In this document: positions 27,541 through 40,567 of the stretch, in pieces
Layout: each line of letters opens with the position of its first letter
How positions within the stretch are numbered: position 1 is the first letter of the stretch
Assembly (NCBI RefSeq): GCF_005239225.2
Contig: NC_133289.1
Span: 7,571,501-7,635,500, forward strand
Length of the DNA stretch: 64,000 nt
Reading direction: 5' to 3'
Source of the DNA: Populus alba
Lineage: Eukaryota > Streptophyta > Magnoliopsida > Malpighiales > Salicaceae
The notes under the pieces: model-generated
What the model was told of the DNA's origin: nothing
Databases searched by the model: none
What the model saw: only the letters and a program-made list of their open reading frames with translations
Translations under genes and position numbers: made by a program

Positions 27541-29353
27541 TTAATTTTTAGTAAGGACTTACAATTAGGGTCTAAAAATTTAAAGCACGTGCGCTTGTTT
27601 GTAAATTTAGGAATTTAATTAGTTCGGATGTCAGGCTCAAGTTTATTTCCAGTATATTTTTTATTTAAAAATACTTTAAAATAATAATTTTTTATATATT
27701 TTAACATCAATAAATAATCTAAAAAATATAAAAAATTATTTTTAAATAAAAAAAAAAATTTAAATTTTTATAAAATACTATTTGAAGTCCAATTCCAAAT
27801 AATATGTTAAAAGATACCAACATCATTAATGTTTTACACGCTTTCACTTAGATTGAGGAACTAAAATGATTATTTAAATTTAGAATTTAAAATTAATTTC
27901 AATAATTTTTCGTGACCCTCTTAGTCATCCAACGACAAACTCAAAATCAAAAGAGCATTTCTATAAGTTGTAGCAAAAGCGTGGATGCGCGATGAATCAT
28001 CTAGGTAGATTAATTTTTAAGTTCCAAAAAAGATTTGCACACAAGAGTGGGGATTTGGTTGATATGCGAGAGATATCCTCCTATCGAGTTCATAATCTTT
28101 TTCGATGGAATATCAATATCTGGTGAAACCTGAAAGAAGACAAAATAAAAACTTGGTTACTCAAATTTTAGTAAGACCCCATCTGCGGGAATTAAAAAGA
28201 GATAGGAAAGTAATGTATTGAACATTTAATTTAAGATTTTGAAGACTTTTTGCTTACTTTTAGATAGTGGATCCTTCCTTTTTGGGGAGCCAAAAGCCTG
28301 GCTGAATTCTGAGCTCTCCTTTAGTTCAGAAGCTATCACTCTCAACGTACAAGCATTTTCTGCAATTTGAAATATTCCTTGGTTTCTATGTGAACGGCAT
28401 TCGTATTCTTCTAGATTTTTGAAAATCGTTTTACTAATAGGAAGATAAGAAGATTATCAGATTCAGATTGAAATCGCATGAGAGGAGCCTACGGTTAGTA
28501 TTTTCCTTACCAAGAAATGTGGAAAGCTGATATTATTAGCAGAAAGCAGGAGTTATTATTACATGGTCACTTCTGTTCATCCGACCTTGAAGTCCTTCCA
28601 GGCGCAATGATCAGGACACATATGGCTGCTGTCTTCCTCGGCACCTAATTTATGTTAGATCACTGTCCTTTCCAACAGGATAGGAAGCTTTTTCGTACTG
28701 TTGACGCATCAACTGCCATTGAGAGAGGAACCAGTATGATGTGAAACCAATGAAATTTGTTCACTTTGGAATTGTTAATTAGGGAACAGCACCCTGGGAT
28801 GATAAACAAGATTAGATTAATTAATTTGGATCTCGAAACCATTAGCCGACATGGAAAACAACTCATGCAAAGTACGTAATAACACTTGAATATCAAACAC
28901 AATTTATTCCACAGATGTTGAAACAAGATTACTGATTGAGAACCGTTCAAGATTAATTGCACTCATGATTTCGACACAAGCCAATAAATGCTCACTGTTA
29001 ATTTCCATGAGTTATATATATATATATATATGAGCTGTGAGGTGGGAATATGCATGTGCCTCCTTCTTTAACAAGGGACTGATCCTCAAGCACGACAATC
29101 ACCATTTTCGTTTCTAAAACATTGAACTAATTACGTATCTTCCTAAGAAAATGCTACCCATTTTCAGAAAACCTAAACTAGCATTGTACAACGCAAGAAC
29201 TTGGACAGATGTCCCTTGTTTTGCGCATTTCGAATAAAGTCACTCTCGGGTCGTAATTGATTGAAAGACAAAATTGTCCATCCCTCGTATCCAATCAGGA
29301 AAGAGGACTAGCTTGACCAGTTGTGTCTTTACACTATCATAAGTCCTATTCAG

Positions 29354-29361
29354 TATATAAG
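29354..29361 (+). promoter_or_regulatory. TATA box of the WAK-like kinase gene
   Basis: The sequence tatataag lies 98 bases upstream of the kinase ATG, a normal distance for a plant TATA element with a short leader. Confidence 0.6.
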
Positions 29362-29451
29362 AATATCGAAACATGTAGTAGGAGTGTGTACCATAGTTTA
29401 TTATCAGGCTTTGCCTCCCTATTGTGCTTTCTGCATCTATAGACCTTATCG

Positions 29452-31799
29452 ATGGAGAAGAGCATCCTATCAATGTTGATTCTTATGGTTACACTGTTAT
29501 CATGTTCCTGGAGTGCCACAGCCGTGCAGCTTTGTGGGAATTGTGGCCTTACTCCGGTGCCATTTCCACTAAGCACTGGGCCAGATTGTGGCAACCAACA
29601 GTACAAGCTCAGGTGTTCTTTAGGAAAATTATGGTTCGATGCTCTAAATGGATCATCCTACTTGATCGCGTCCATTAACCCAGTACTCCGACGGATAGTT
29701 ATTAGACCTGCAAGCCTAGCAAATGAGACTTGCATCTCAAGTGATTTTCATAGCCAAGGAATCCAGCTCAATCAAAATCTCCCCTTTAGCATCACTAATA
29801 GTAACACAATCTTGTTGCTTAATTGTAAAAATGAAATTTTGCACTTGAAACCACCCATAGATTGTGCAACTGGTAGCATTTGTCATAACTATATTCAAGG
29901 GAACGCTGCAGCCTGTGCTAGTGCACCAGTGTGCTGTACATTCGAGACTAGTACTGGCTTACAGAGTGCATATATGATTAAGGTCTATGAAGGAGGGTGT
30001 GCAGCATATCAGAGCTTTGTCAACTTGGATGTTAAGGAGGTGGGAATGATCAAGAAATGGCCTGAGCCTGGTGTGGAGATCGAATGGGCGTTTCCAAAGG
30101 AGCCAATTTGCAAGATCCCAGTAGACTGCAAGGACTTGTTGTACTCAAAATGTCTGCCTGATCCGATCAGCTTAGGACAGAAAAGGTGCTTCTGTGATGC
30201 TGGGTTTAATTGGGACCCCATCAACGGATTGTGTCAAAGTGAGTTTAATATTTAAATTTTCTGACCGTTTCTTGTTTTTTCTTAATTTTTCTTCAAAACC
30301 TGAAGGGTGTTTTCCAGTCAATCTCACTCTTGCCATTTATAATCTTCTCCTTTCGTAGATTTGAAGTGTGTTCCTGGAAAAGTTTGCAAAAAAAGAAAGA
30401 AAAAGACAGTGGTCTTTGCAGGTACGTTATATCTCCCATTAAGTGAAATGATCTTAGTTTTCTTTTCTTTCTTTTTTTTTTAAAAAAAAAAATTATCAGA
30501 ATTAAGCTGCACGCACAACCTCCAAATCAAGTTTTTGCTTTTGCAGTTTTGCTCCATAGTGTTTCCATGTCAAAAACGTGCATTGTCTCATAGAGTAGTT
30601 GAATATTTCATATAATTGTGTAAATATATTAGGTAACAACAATGATTTCTTTTCATTTATATGAACAAATAACCGCAATGATATTTTCTTCGCTGGTTGA
30701 TTGGTTCGTCTTTTAAATCATTTCAGGTGCAGCAGTTGGAGCGGTTGCAGTCCTAGTCATGGTCCTAGGTGGTGGTTTATTCCTCAAGAAGCAAAATCGG
30801 TCAAAAAGAGCACAAAAGAATTTGATAAAAGAGCGAAAAGAGATGTTAAATGCCAAACATAGTGGCAAATCAGCCAGGATCTTTACAGGAAAGGAGATAA
30901 CAAAAGCAACCAGCAATTTCTCCAAAGACAACCTCATCGGTGCAGGTGGCTTTGGTGAGGTCTTCAAGGGCATTCTTGATGATGGAACTGTAACAGCTAT
31001 CAAGAGAGCCAAGCTTGGAAACACCAAAGGCATCGATCAAGTTATTAACGAGGTTCGAATTCTTTGCCAGGTCAATCACAGAAGCCTTGTAAGACTCCTG
31101 GGTTGTTGTGTCGAGCTTGAGCAACCTATCATGATTTATGAGTATATCCCTAATGGAACCCTCTTTGATCACCTTCATTGTCACCATTCTGGCAAGTGGA
31201 CTTCACTCAACTGGCAACGAAGGCTCCGCATTGCATATCAAACTGCAGAAGGTCTAACCTATCTTCACTCTGCAGCCGTGCCTCCCATTTACCATCGTGA
31301 TGTGAAGTCCAGCAACATTTTACTTGATGAAAGACTCAATGCCAAAGTTTCTGACTTCGGGCTTTCTAGGCTGGTGGAGGCAAGTGAAAGCAGCGATAGC
31401 CATATCTTCACCTGTGCTCAGGGGACCCTTGGTTATCTTGACCCAGAATATTACCGTAACTTTCAGCTTACTGATAAAAGTGATGTTTATAGCTTTGGAG
31501 TTGTTCTACTGGAGGTATTGACCTCAAAGAAGGCTATTGATTTTAACCGAGAAGAAGAAAATGTGAACCTGGTGGTGTATATAAAGAACGTGATTGAGGA
31601 AGATAGACTGATGGAAGTCATTGATCCGGTGCTTAAGGAAGGTGCTAGCAAGCTGGAACTGGAAACAATGAAAGCATTGGGATCCCTGGCGGCAGCTTGC
31701 TTGGATGACAAGAGGCAGAATCGACCTTCAATGAAAGAAGTTGCAGATGAGATCGAGTACATCATTAGTATTGCAGCAGGAAAGGTGTCTAAAACCTAG
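29452..31799 (+). CDS. WAKL20: Wall-associated receptor kinase-like protein (WAKL15/20 type)
   Basis: Plasma-membrane receptor kinase thought to sense cell-wall pectin or its fragments. Exons are 29452-30238, 30359-30421 and 30727-31799 (GT-AG, phases agree), giving 640 residues. A signal peptide (about 1-24) is followed by a cysteine-rich galacturonan-binding domain (CGNCGLTPVPFPLSTGPDCG) and the WAK-associated C-terminal region (to about 262), a short basic linker, and a membrane helix near residues 285-304. The kinase has its glycine loop GAGGFG at 355-360, catalytic Lys near 376, HRD at 473-475 and DFG at 493-495, so it looks active and of the RD type. There is no EGF repeat, as in the WAKL15/20 subgroup and unlike classical WAKs. 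The small middle exon encodes the lysine-rich linker before the helix. Confidence 0.93.
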
Positions 31800-32869
31800 C
31801 TAGTTGTATGAGTTAGAATAGCCAATCAATAAGCGCTTCAAAGAATTTTGGTATTGGTGGCTTCTTGTTTAACTGCAGAAAAATCCTTCTTATTTCAGTA
31901 CGTGATAGCAAAGCAGAATTTGTGCCTTAGGGTTCTATTCTCTTCATCTCTTGGAAAATCCCTCTTCTTCTTCTTTTTTTTTTTTTTTTTTTTTTGTAAT
32001 TGTCTGTCTTACATCCAAGAAATAAGCATAAATCACCCCTGTTATTCTCCAGGTTTGACCCAGCTACTCCCAAGATCACCATGTCTGTGAACCTAAGATT
32101 TAACTGATAAAATCGTAGTTCTTTCATCTCTTTTCTCAATTATTTTATAAATGAATCTTAACTAATCAATAAAATTAGGATCAAGTTATAGAAAAAAAAA
32201 ATTAACTAACAAATCAAAGGAAAACTAGGATACAACTATGAAATTTAATTAATTATAAGTTTTGATGTACAAAGCTATAATTTAATAATATAAAGACAAG
32301 ATTTTGTTTGAATTTCCTTAAAACAAGATTATAAGATTTTTTTTTAATTTAATTAATATTCCTGATATTCACAAAGTTTAGATTATTATTTATATAAGAA
32401 AATAAATTTGAATACTAATTATAATGTTTTAAGAAAAAAAAATTTTATAAAAAAACACAATTAATTCAGGTCATAGACTCCACTTAGTTGAATAAATTGG
32501 TTTTATTTCAATTAGATGAAAAAAAAATAGAAAATATTATTAGATAAATCAAATTTATAACAACCCGGTATTTTAACCTTATAAGGCTTGAACCCATTGA
32601 AAACATAGTATGTGTAGGTGTGTGTGTCTATATATATTTTAACAACCATATATATATCTCGTTGAAATTGGTATGCATTTTTTCCTGGTCTTTGGTTGAT
32701 AACTTGGACCATAGGACTTTTCCTTCCAAAAGGCCTTTTTTTATAGGTCTTAGTTGTCTTTCCATGTGCCTTCAATGCCGGTTACTTTCCATTTGATATC
32801 TTTGGTATTGTGGCATTTTACATTGTTGTGACACACTCCTCACATTGTTGTTGATGAATAAGGGTCCAA

Positions 32870-33820
32870 CATTTCTTTTATCATCATTCTTTCAATGTGA
32901 ATTTCTTCTAACTTGGTGTTTTTGGTAGTAAAGTCTTTCTTGCCTTTGCTATTGGTTTCTCCTTTTCAAGTTGCCTCTCAATTATTGATTATGGAATTGA
33001 GGTCTTGTTTATCCATGACTTATGTTTGAGGTCTTGGTTGTCTTTCTTGCCTTTACTTACTTCTTCATTCTCAAAATTCCAGAAAGAAGTATTTTTAAGT
33101 ATCCTTTTAACATTTAGTCTTTATTTGTTAGGCATTGTACTTATGGTATCCACATCATATTTTTAGAAATATTATTTTTATTTAATCTATATTTATGCAA
33201 TAAATGGCCTTTGTTGTTGCAAAAATAACATTTAGAAAAACAACTATACATGATAGATTGATTAACATACTTATTGGATTTTTGTTTTTCTACACAATTG
33301 AAACCTAAACTACTTTTATTTAGGCTCTTGTTTTGTTCTCCTAACAAAACATTCAAGATTTCTCGAGCTTGAGTAAACTTAACTAAAATTGAAGTTACGT
33401 CTTCAAATTGTTTTCTTAAAGCATAATTTTCATTTTTCAAATCATCTAATGATAAGAAACAACTAGCAATATTATATAATGATTCATTTACTTGTGTTAA
33501 TCTATCATATTTTTCAAGCAAATCATTATTTTTATTTTTCAAAATTTTGTGAATCTTTTCAAGTTTTTATTAGTGTTTTTATACATCTTTTTTTTTATAT
33601 ATGTAAGGTTTCACATAAGGTAATCAAGTCATCAAAATTCATATCAGTATATTCATCTTGTTCAATGGAGTTTGAGTTAAATGAGTCTATATTATCTTCT
33701 TCATATACTATTGTCCTAAGAAATTTAAGTTCACCAAAGTTCATGATCTTTAACTTTAAGATGGCTAAGTCCTATAACAAGAACATAAGCTCTGGTACCA
33801 ATTATTGGACCCTTTAAGGG
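32870..33820 (-). mobile_element. Ty1/copia retrotransposon remnant with gag fragment
   Basis: Read on the minus strand, a primer-binding-site match (ttggtaccagagc, near 33787-33800) is followed by a broken gag-like frame. The clearest part (33542-33141, 133 codons) has a coiled-coil-like start (MKNKNNDLLEKYDRLTQVNE) and a zinc-knuckle remnant CYFCNNKGHLLHKY, in which the last cysteine of CX2CX4HX4C has become Tyr. Stop codons separate this from the upstream segment, and no protease, integrase or reverse transcriptase is visible, so it is a dead fragment. Confidence 0.7.
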
Positions 33821-35099
33821 ATAGCCTAGGTGAACCAAAAAAAGAGGTGAATTGAAATGATTAAATAGACCCTAATTGAACTTGGTTGTAAAAAAAAAAA
33901 ATTAAAAGAAAAAAAATCCTTGGATGCCAGCAAAAGATTTTTTTTAAGGGTAATTAAGTCATTTCATAGTGAAAAATATGAGAAGACTAATTCTCCCTTG
34001 ATTAATTTGATAAATGCCAAATGAACCTCATTAAAAAACCATTCCCCTCGCCCTTAATTTGGACTTTATTAGCTAATACTAGGGCAAAATCATTATTACA
34101 ATGTAGTAATCTTGAAAATTCAAAAATAAAAAAAACATAATGTATTTTTTTATTGAGCCCCTCTAGTTTTATTTTCTTAATTCACATTTTTTTTAAAAAA
34201 AAGCTGTTAATTGTAACATTACAATTTTTATACCTTTTTGCCAAATGGCTCCAAAAAGCAAATGCTACATGTTTTGAATGTGAAATATGAGAGAAAATTC
34301 AAAAAATAAAAAAAGAGTCTATTAGAGCCACGACTTCCTTCATCCCTCTCTGTCCCCAGCCATTTTAAAACAAATTATAAACTCTCCTTTTCTCTCTGCA
34401 TGAAACCACATTTAACATTGGATGGGTCGAAGTGATTGATGTTCGACCCATCCGGGTTTAAAACTGTGATTAACTATTATGCTTAGAAATAAGGGTTTTT
34501 TAAGTGTTTAGATAGAAGATGATCACACGTTCACGTTAATGTTCATTTCTCTAGAGTTTAAGAAGTTGATGATTAATGATAAAAAAAACCCAGAACCTGC
34601 AAAACAATCCTTTTAATTTGGTGAGATTTAGGAACCCTTCATTGATAAAGTTAATGTCTTTCAATAAGAAATTGTAAAAATTAAGAGAATGAACTTTAAA
34701 TTCTTAAGAATAAAAATGTTTTTTTTCTTAGTTATGTATGATAAATGTTCTATAAAATAAGAACATGAATAAAGAATTAGAAAAACGTGAACCTTTTACC
34801 TGAGTAGTGCAAAGGGTATATATAACCTTTAAACATTATCATGGTACTTGAATGAAGGGGTTAAAGTATTATTTCTTCTTGACAACATTACCAATGGATA
34901 GATATCTTTTACACAAAATTAATATTAATGGAATTATGGTAGGTCGTTTGGAGACTTTTATGCACTTATAGATATAGGAGAATGATTATTCTTGACTTTT
35001 AACATTTTATGTTAAAAGACATGAGAATAAACAAACAAATTCATGCGACTCAACATGAAACCTAAAAAGATTATCAGCTCTATATGTATTCAACTTAGA

Positions 35100-35750
35100 A
35101 TGACTCCAAACTCAAGGGTCATGAGTGTGACACCTTGTCAGATCCATACACACTTGGGCTTAGCACGTAGCTAAATCTAAGGCATTTAGGGTTTGACGTC
35201 TTACTAGACCCACAAGCAGTTAGGCTTCGTGCATAGCTGAACACAAGGATGTTGAGTTTGACACCTTACCAAACCCACAGGTTCTTGGGCTAAGCACATG
35301 GCATGATCCAATGATATTTGGGTCTGGTATCTTGTTAAACCCGCATACACTTGGGCTCAACGCATAGTCGAGCCTAAGGATGTTTGGTTTGCCACATTTT
35401 CAAACCCACATGCATTTAAATTCAGTGCATAGTCGAACTTAAAGATGTTTTGGTATGGCATATCGTTAAACCTACATGTTCTTGGGCTCAGCGCGTTGAT
35501 AAATCCAAGGGTATTAATATTAGACCCACATGATCTTAGACCCAACACATAGTTGAACCAAATGATGTTGGGTATGTCATTTTGCTAAATTTATATGCTT
35601 TTAGGCTCAATACATAGTTAAACCAAAAAAAAATTGGATCCAATATCTTATTAGACTCATGTATACAACTCGACTCGCAGTTAAACTCAAGGATATTGGA
35701 CTTGAAAGTAAGTTAGACTTGTATTATATAGGCTTGACATTCTACCAAGT
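35100..35750. repeat. Minisatellite, about 66-bp units
   Basis: Around nine diverged units with a core like cttgggctcagcgcatagt then aacccaaggatgttggg. Cores at 35157, 35223, 35288, 35354 and 35485 keep a 65-66-bp step (one unit between the last two is degraded); later units are partly deleted. The small minus-strand open frame inside is a by-product of the repeat. Confidence 0.85.
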
Positions 35751-36859
35751 CTAATTAATACGTTGAGTTATTACCTTACTTTTAGTTTTTTTAATAATTA
35801 ACTTTTAAGCAAACATATAAAAAAATATATTGATGCATTAGAAAATCATACCGAAGAGGAGGCTAACTAACACAAAGAAAAAACTATCGGAACAAACCTA
35901 AATCAATAAACAATATTGTGTTTGGAATCAGATTTTAGAATATTAGTTTAGTTATCCTTTCTATTCTTAACTCTAAAACTAGGATTAGTTGAGTTAGGAT
36001 GAAGCTCACAATATTAATTTTTCTCTGTTTGGTTAGAGTGCGTTTCGCCTTATGTTTGAAAAATATTTTTAAAAAATTTAATTTTTTTTTTTTTTAAATT
36101 AATATATTTTTTATATTTTCAAATTATATTGATGTGCTGATCTCAAAAATAATTTTTAAAAAATAAAAAAAATTATTAAAATATTTTTTAAAATAAAAAG
36201 TACTTTTAAATATAATAACTAGTACACTTCCAAAAAAACTAAATCATGAAGGGTGTAAAACAAGGTTTCTTATACCTTCTTTTTTAAAAATAATAATAAT
36301 AATAACTTAGCACAAAAATAATATTTTGAAAATTCTGTCGTTAAGTTAAAGAGACGAGAGAAATAATAAAACAGAGGAGAAGCAAGTCGGCGACTGTCAA
36401 AAGCCTTGCTCTATGCGAACGCGATTCCGTTCCTTGATTGAGAAACAGCGTCTCATTCAAGATTTCTAATTTCTCTCATCACTATTACCCCTTTTCTTGT
36501 ACAAGATAGATTAGTCTCCATAACCATCATAGCCGATCACAGCACCAGCCAGCCATTAATCTACCATTCCCAAGTCTAAAGTTCGAATCAACAGAGTACG
36601 TTTTCTTCACTTCTGTCGCTTTGAGATCAATCTATAGTCCCCTTTTTTTCTTTTTTTCCTTTTTATTTTGTTAAACCACATCAAGCATGTTTACCGTATT
36701 TGGGTTTTGATAAAGGAACTTGTTGTCTCTGATTATTTTGGAGATCGAATCCATCCAAATCTTTCCTCTTGTGATATTTGTTGGTTTGAACCAATCAAAT
36801 GATCCCATTTCATCCCAATTTTTTATTTTGAAAATCCAGGAGAAGAGGATCTAGGTTGA

Positions 36860-38497
<1,638 letters not shown>

Positions 38498-40567
38498 GCT
38501 TTGAGGTTTTTCTCCTTGTTTGTCCATAGCCATTCTTACTAACTGATAAACTGCTCACTCTGAATGAGGAAAAATGTTACTGTAGAAACTCAAACAATTG
38601 TCTTGATCCCCCCCCCCTCATTGTTACTCTTTATTTAATTTTCCTTTGTTTGGTTAATCGTATTCAACACTGAGCGATTTTCTTGTGATGAATTTGTATC
38701 AGATGTTTGCTATAACAAAATCGAAGCATTTTTGCGTTTACAATGTAGTAAAACTAGACTGCTTATCAAGCTTGGAGTTTTCTTTTTCTTTTTTTCATTA
38801 ATTTCACTGGCACGGTGACCTCAAACTATGACCCCAGGCAAATCCTGATGACCTCGACCTCAAGCAATAACATGTTTCTCTTACTGTTGCTGTCATTTTA
38901 AATGTACTGCTTGTTTGTACGGTTTTTAGGTAGTGTTTTGGTTACTGTTATAATAAAAAGAGTTGCACTTCTGAGCTCTATAGTTCTTTGTTGTATAATC
39001 AAATGTTGATTGTAAAATTGAATAAAAAAATTACTTTAATTAGAAGTATTAATAACTTCAAATTTATTTTTAAAAAACTTTTGATGAAGGAATTCTACCT
39101 TATACTATTTTTTATTTTAAAAAAACTGTTTCGAGTCAAAAAAAAAAAAAACTACTAAATACACTCTTAACTTGACTTGTTTAAACTCAATCTAGTTATA
39201 AGCTGTTAATAAAAAAATCAAGAATTCATGTGGATCCAAACCGTTTGATTGGTGGACGAACTGGATGCCAATATCATTGTTGCGAATCCCTTTCGTATGA
39301 TTGGATGAACTAGGTCCCCATTTCTTCTCATCAGGTAATGATCCGGTGTCCATTGTTTTTATTTTTTAAGCCGTTTAGGACTATTAATTTATTGATGAAA
39401 ATGGGAATATCCATGCCCCATTACCAATGAGGGATCAAGGAAACTGATTACATTTATGCTCAGCGACAGCCATGATCAAATCTTCTGTTTGTTTTGATCT
39501 GGTTTGAGAGAGAGAGGTAAACCTATTAGATGTACGCACCCATCAGGGCTGAGAAAGATAAACCTATACAAATTATTTCCAGCAACTTGGAGAGGCCAGT
39601 GATAGATTAGAAAGAGGGAAACAGGGCTGACTCAACTCTGCCGGGCCTCTTATAGACGCCGACTGTATTTTAATGGGTTGAAATGAATATCCATGCATCT
39701 CCATGAACTTGATCGCCCTTTCCTTTTTCTTTTTGTTTTTTGAGCGAAGAAAAGCATTCATCAAAGGAACTTAAAAGGGCAAATCTCATTAAAAAGTCCA
39801 TTACAAGAGGCCTTGGCCATGATCTAAAGCAAATATACTTCTGAAACAAAGATTACAAACAGGACACTGATGAATAAGAGAAACGTAGCATTGCTTTGTC
39901 CCTCATGAACAGTCCTTAATTTATAGAATCTGCCCTTAACTACGTCGACAGCCTATTGTCCGTCAGTTACCTATAACAGACAGCCAGTGCTTTGTGGCAG
40001 GCAGGGGTCCTTCTTCATCCACAGTTCATCCGTACTTCACAGCACTGCTTTTTGAGAATTTTTTTTCCAACAATTTCATTTCGCTCTTGTATGCTAGTAA
40101 CAATGAGAATTGGCCTAACTCAAAGAAAAAAAGAGCATTCTTTCCGAGTATGTGTGATCCTTCTTTCATGATAATTCTTTTGCATTTACGTTTATCTGAC
40201 CAAATATGAAATTTCCATAAATAAAAGGAAATGAACATCAGACCAGGCTGATTTTTCCTACTAATTACCGGTTAGTTATGAGAACGGCATTTCCAAACTC
40301 TAAATGTTATATGTTATAGTTCGCTCAAACTTTAGGTCAAGTTTTGGAAGCAAGTGAGGACATGGAGAGCTTATATGAACACATGATCATTAACCAAAAC
40401 ATTCATTTGCCTAAGGAAAACTCATAACAAATAGCAAACAAACAGGGGAATCCCGAAAATTGTCCAAAATTAAGGCATGTTAGAGTGGGATAAAAATTTA
40501 CATGTGAAGCAGAGAATATTACCATTTGTGTACTCTGCAACTCTTGGAAACAGACACATATCAACTA
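38498..40567. other. Intergenic stretch between convergent genes
   Basis: Holds the presumed 3' regions of the pyrophosphorylase (left) and the CASP-like gene (right). A C run (38608-38616) and A/T runs occur. Between 39.2 and 40.2 kb the DNA is less AT-biased and may include transcribed but non-coding sequence; the short frames there have no recognisable features. Confidence 0.5.

Larger units (their letters stand above)
22103..29340. other. Intergenic block with retroelement and CACTA-like debris
   Basis: Directly after the MEGLIP frame is a presumed 3' region with a duplicated tract (ggaaaaccgaaggggccac near 22267 and a variant near 22325). Further along are three related AT-rich units (22863, 22990, 23096), a direct repeat pair of about 175 bp (23671-23845 and 24024-24200), a copia-like remnant (25203-26720), CACTA-like sequence (26720-27540) and an AT-rich inverted-repeat remnant (27650-27790). 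From 27.9 to 29.34 kb I see nothing recognisable apart from (AT)n at 29012-29031. Confidence 0.6.
31800..36400. other. Intergenic block: 3' flank, copia remnant, minisatellite
   Basis: A long poly-T run (31974-31995) follows the kinase gene. The block then holds a copia gag remnant (32870-33820), AT-rich DNA with a 12-bp perfect hairpin (34420-34453), a 66-bp minisatellite (35100-35750) and an AT-rich inverted-repeat element remnant (36045-36225). No other gene is supported. Confidence 0.6.

Noticed and set aside
30870..31187. Minus-strand frame of 105 codons inside the kinase exon
   Set aside because: Antisense shadow of the kinase coding sequence, which has full domain support on the other strand.
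34420..34453. Perfect 12-bp inverted repeat with a ten-base loop
   Set aside because: Too short for a microRNA precursor, not near a gene end and followed by no U tract; probably chance or an element relic.
35357..35548. Minus-strand 63-codon frame with repeating Asn/Leu/Pro blocks
   Set aside because: It reads across the 66-bp minisatellite, whose period is a multiple of three, so open frames arise by chance.
39573..40238. Several short frames on both strands between convergent genes
   Set aside because: No motifs, overlapping on opposite strands; more likely untranslated or intergenic sequence.
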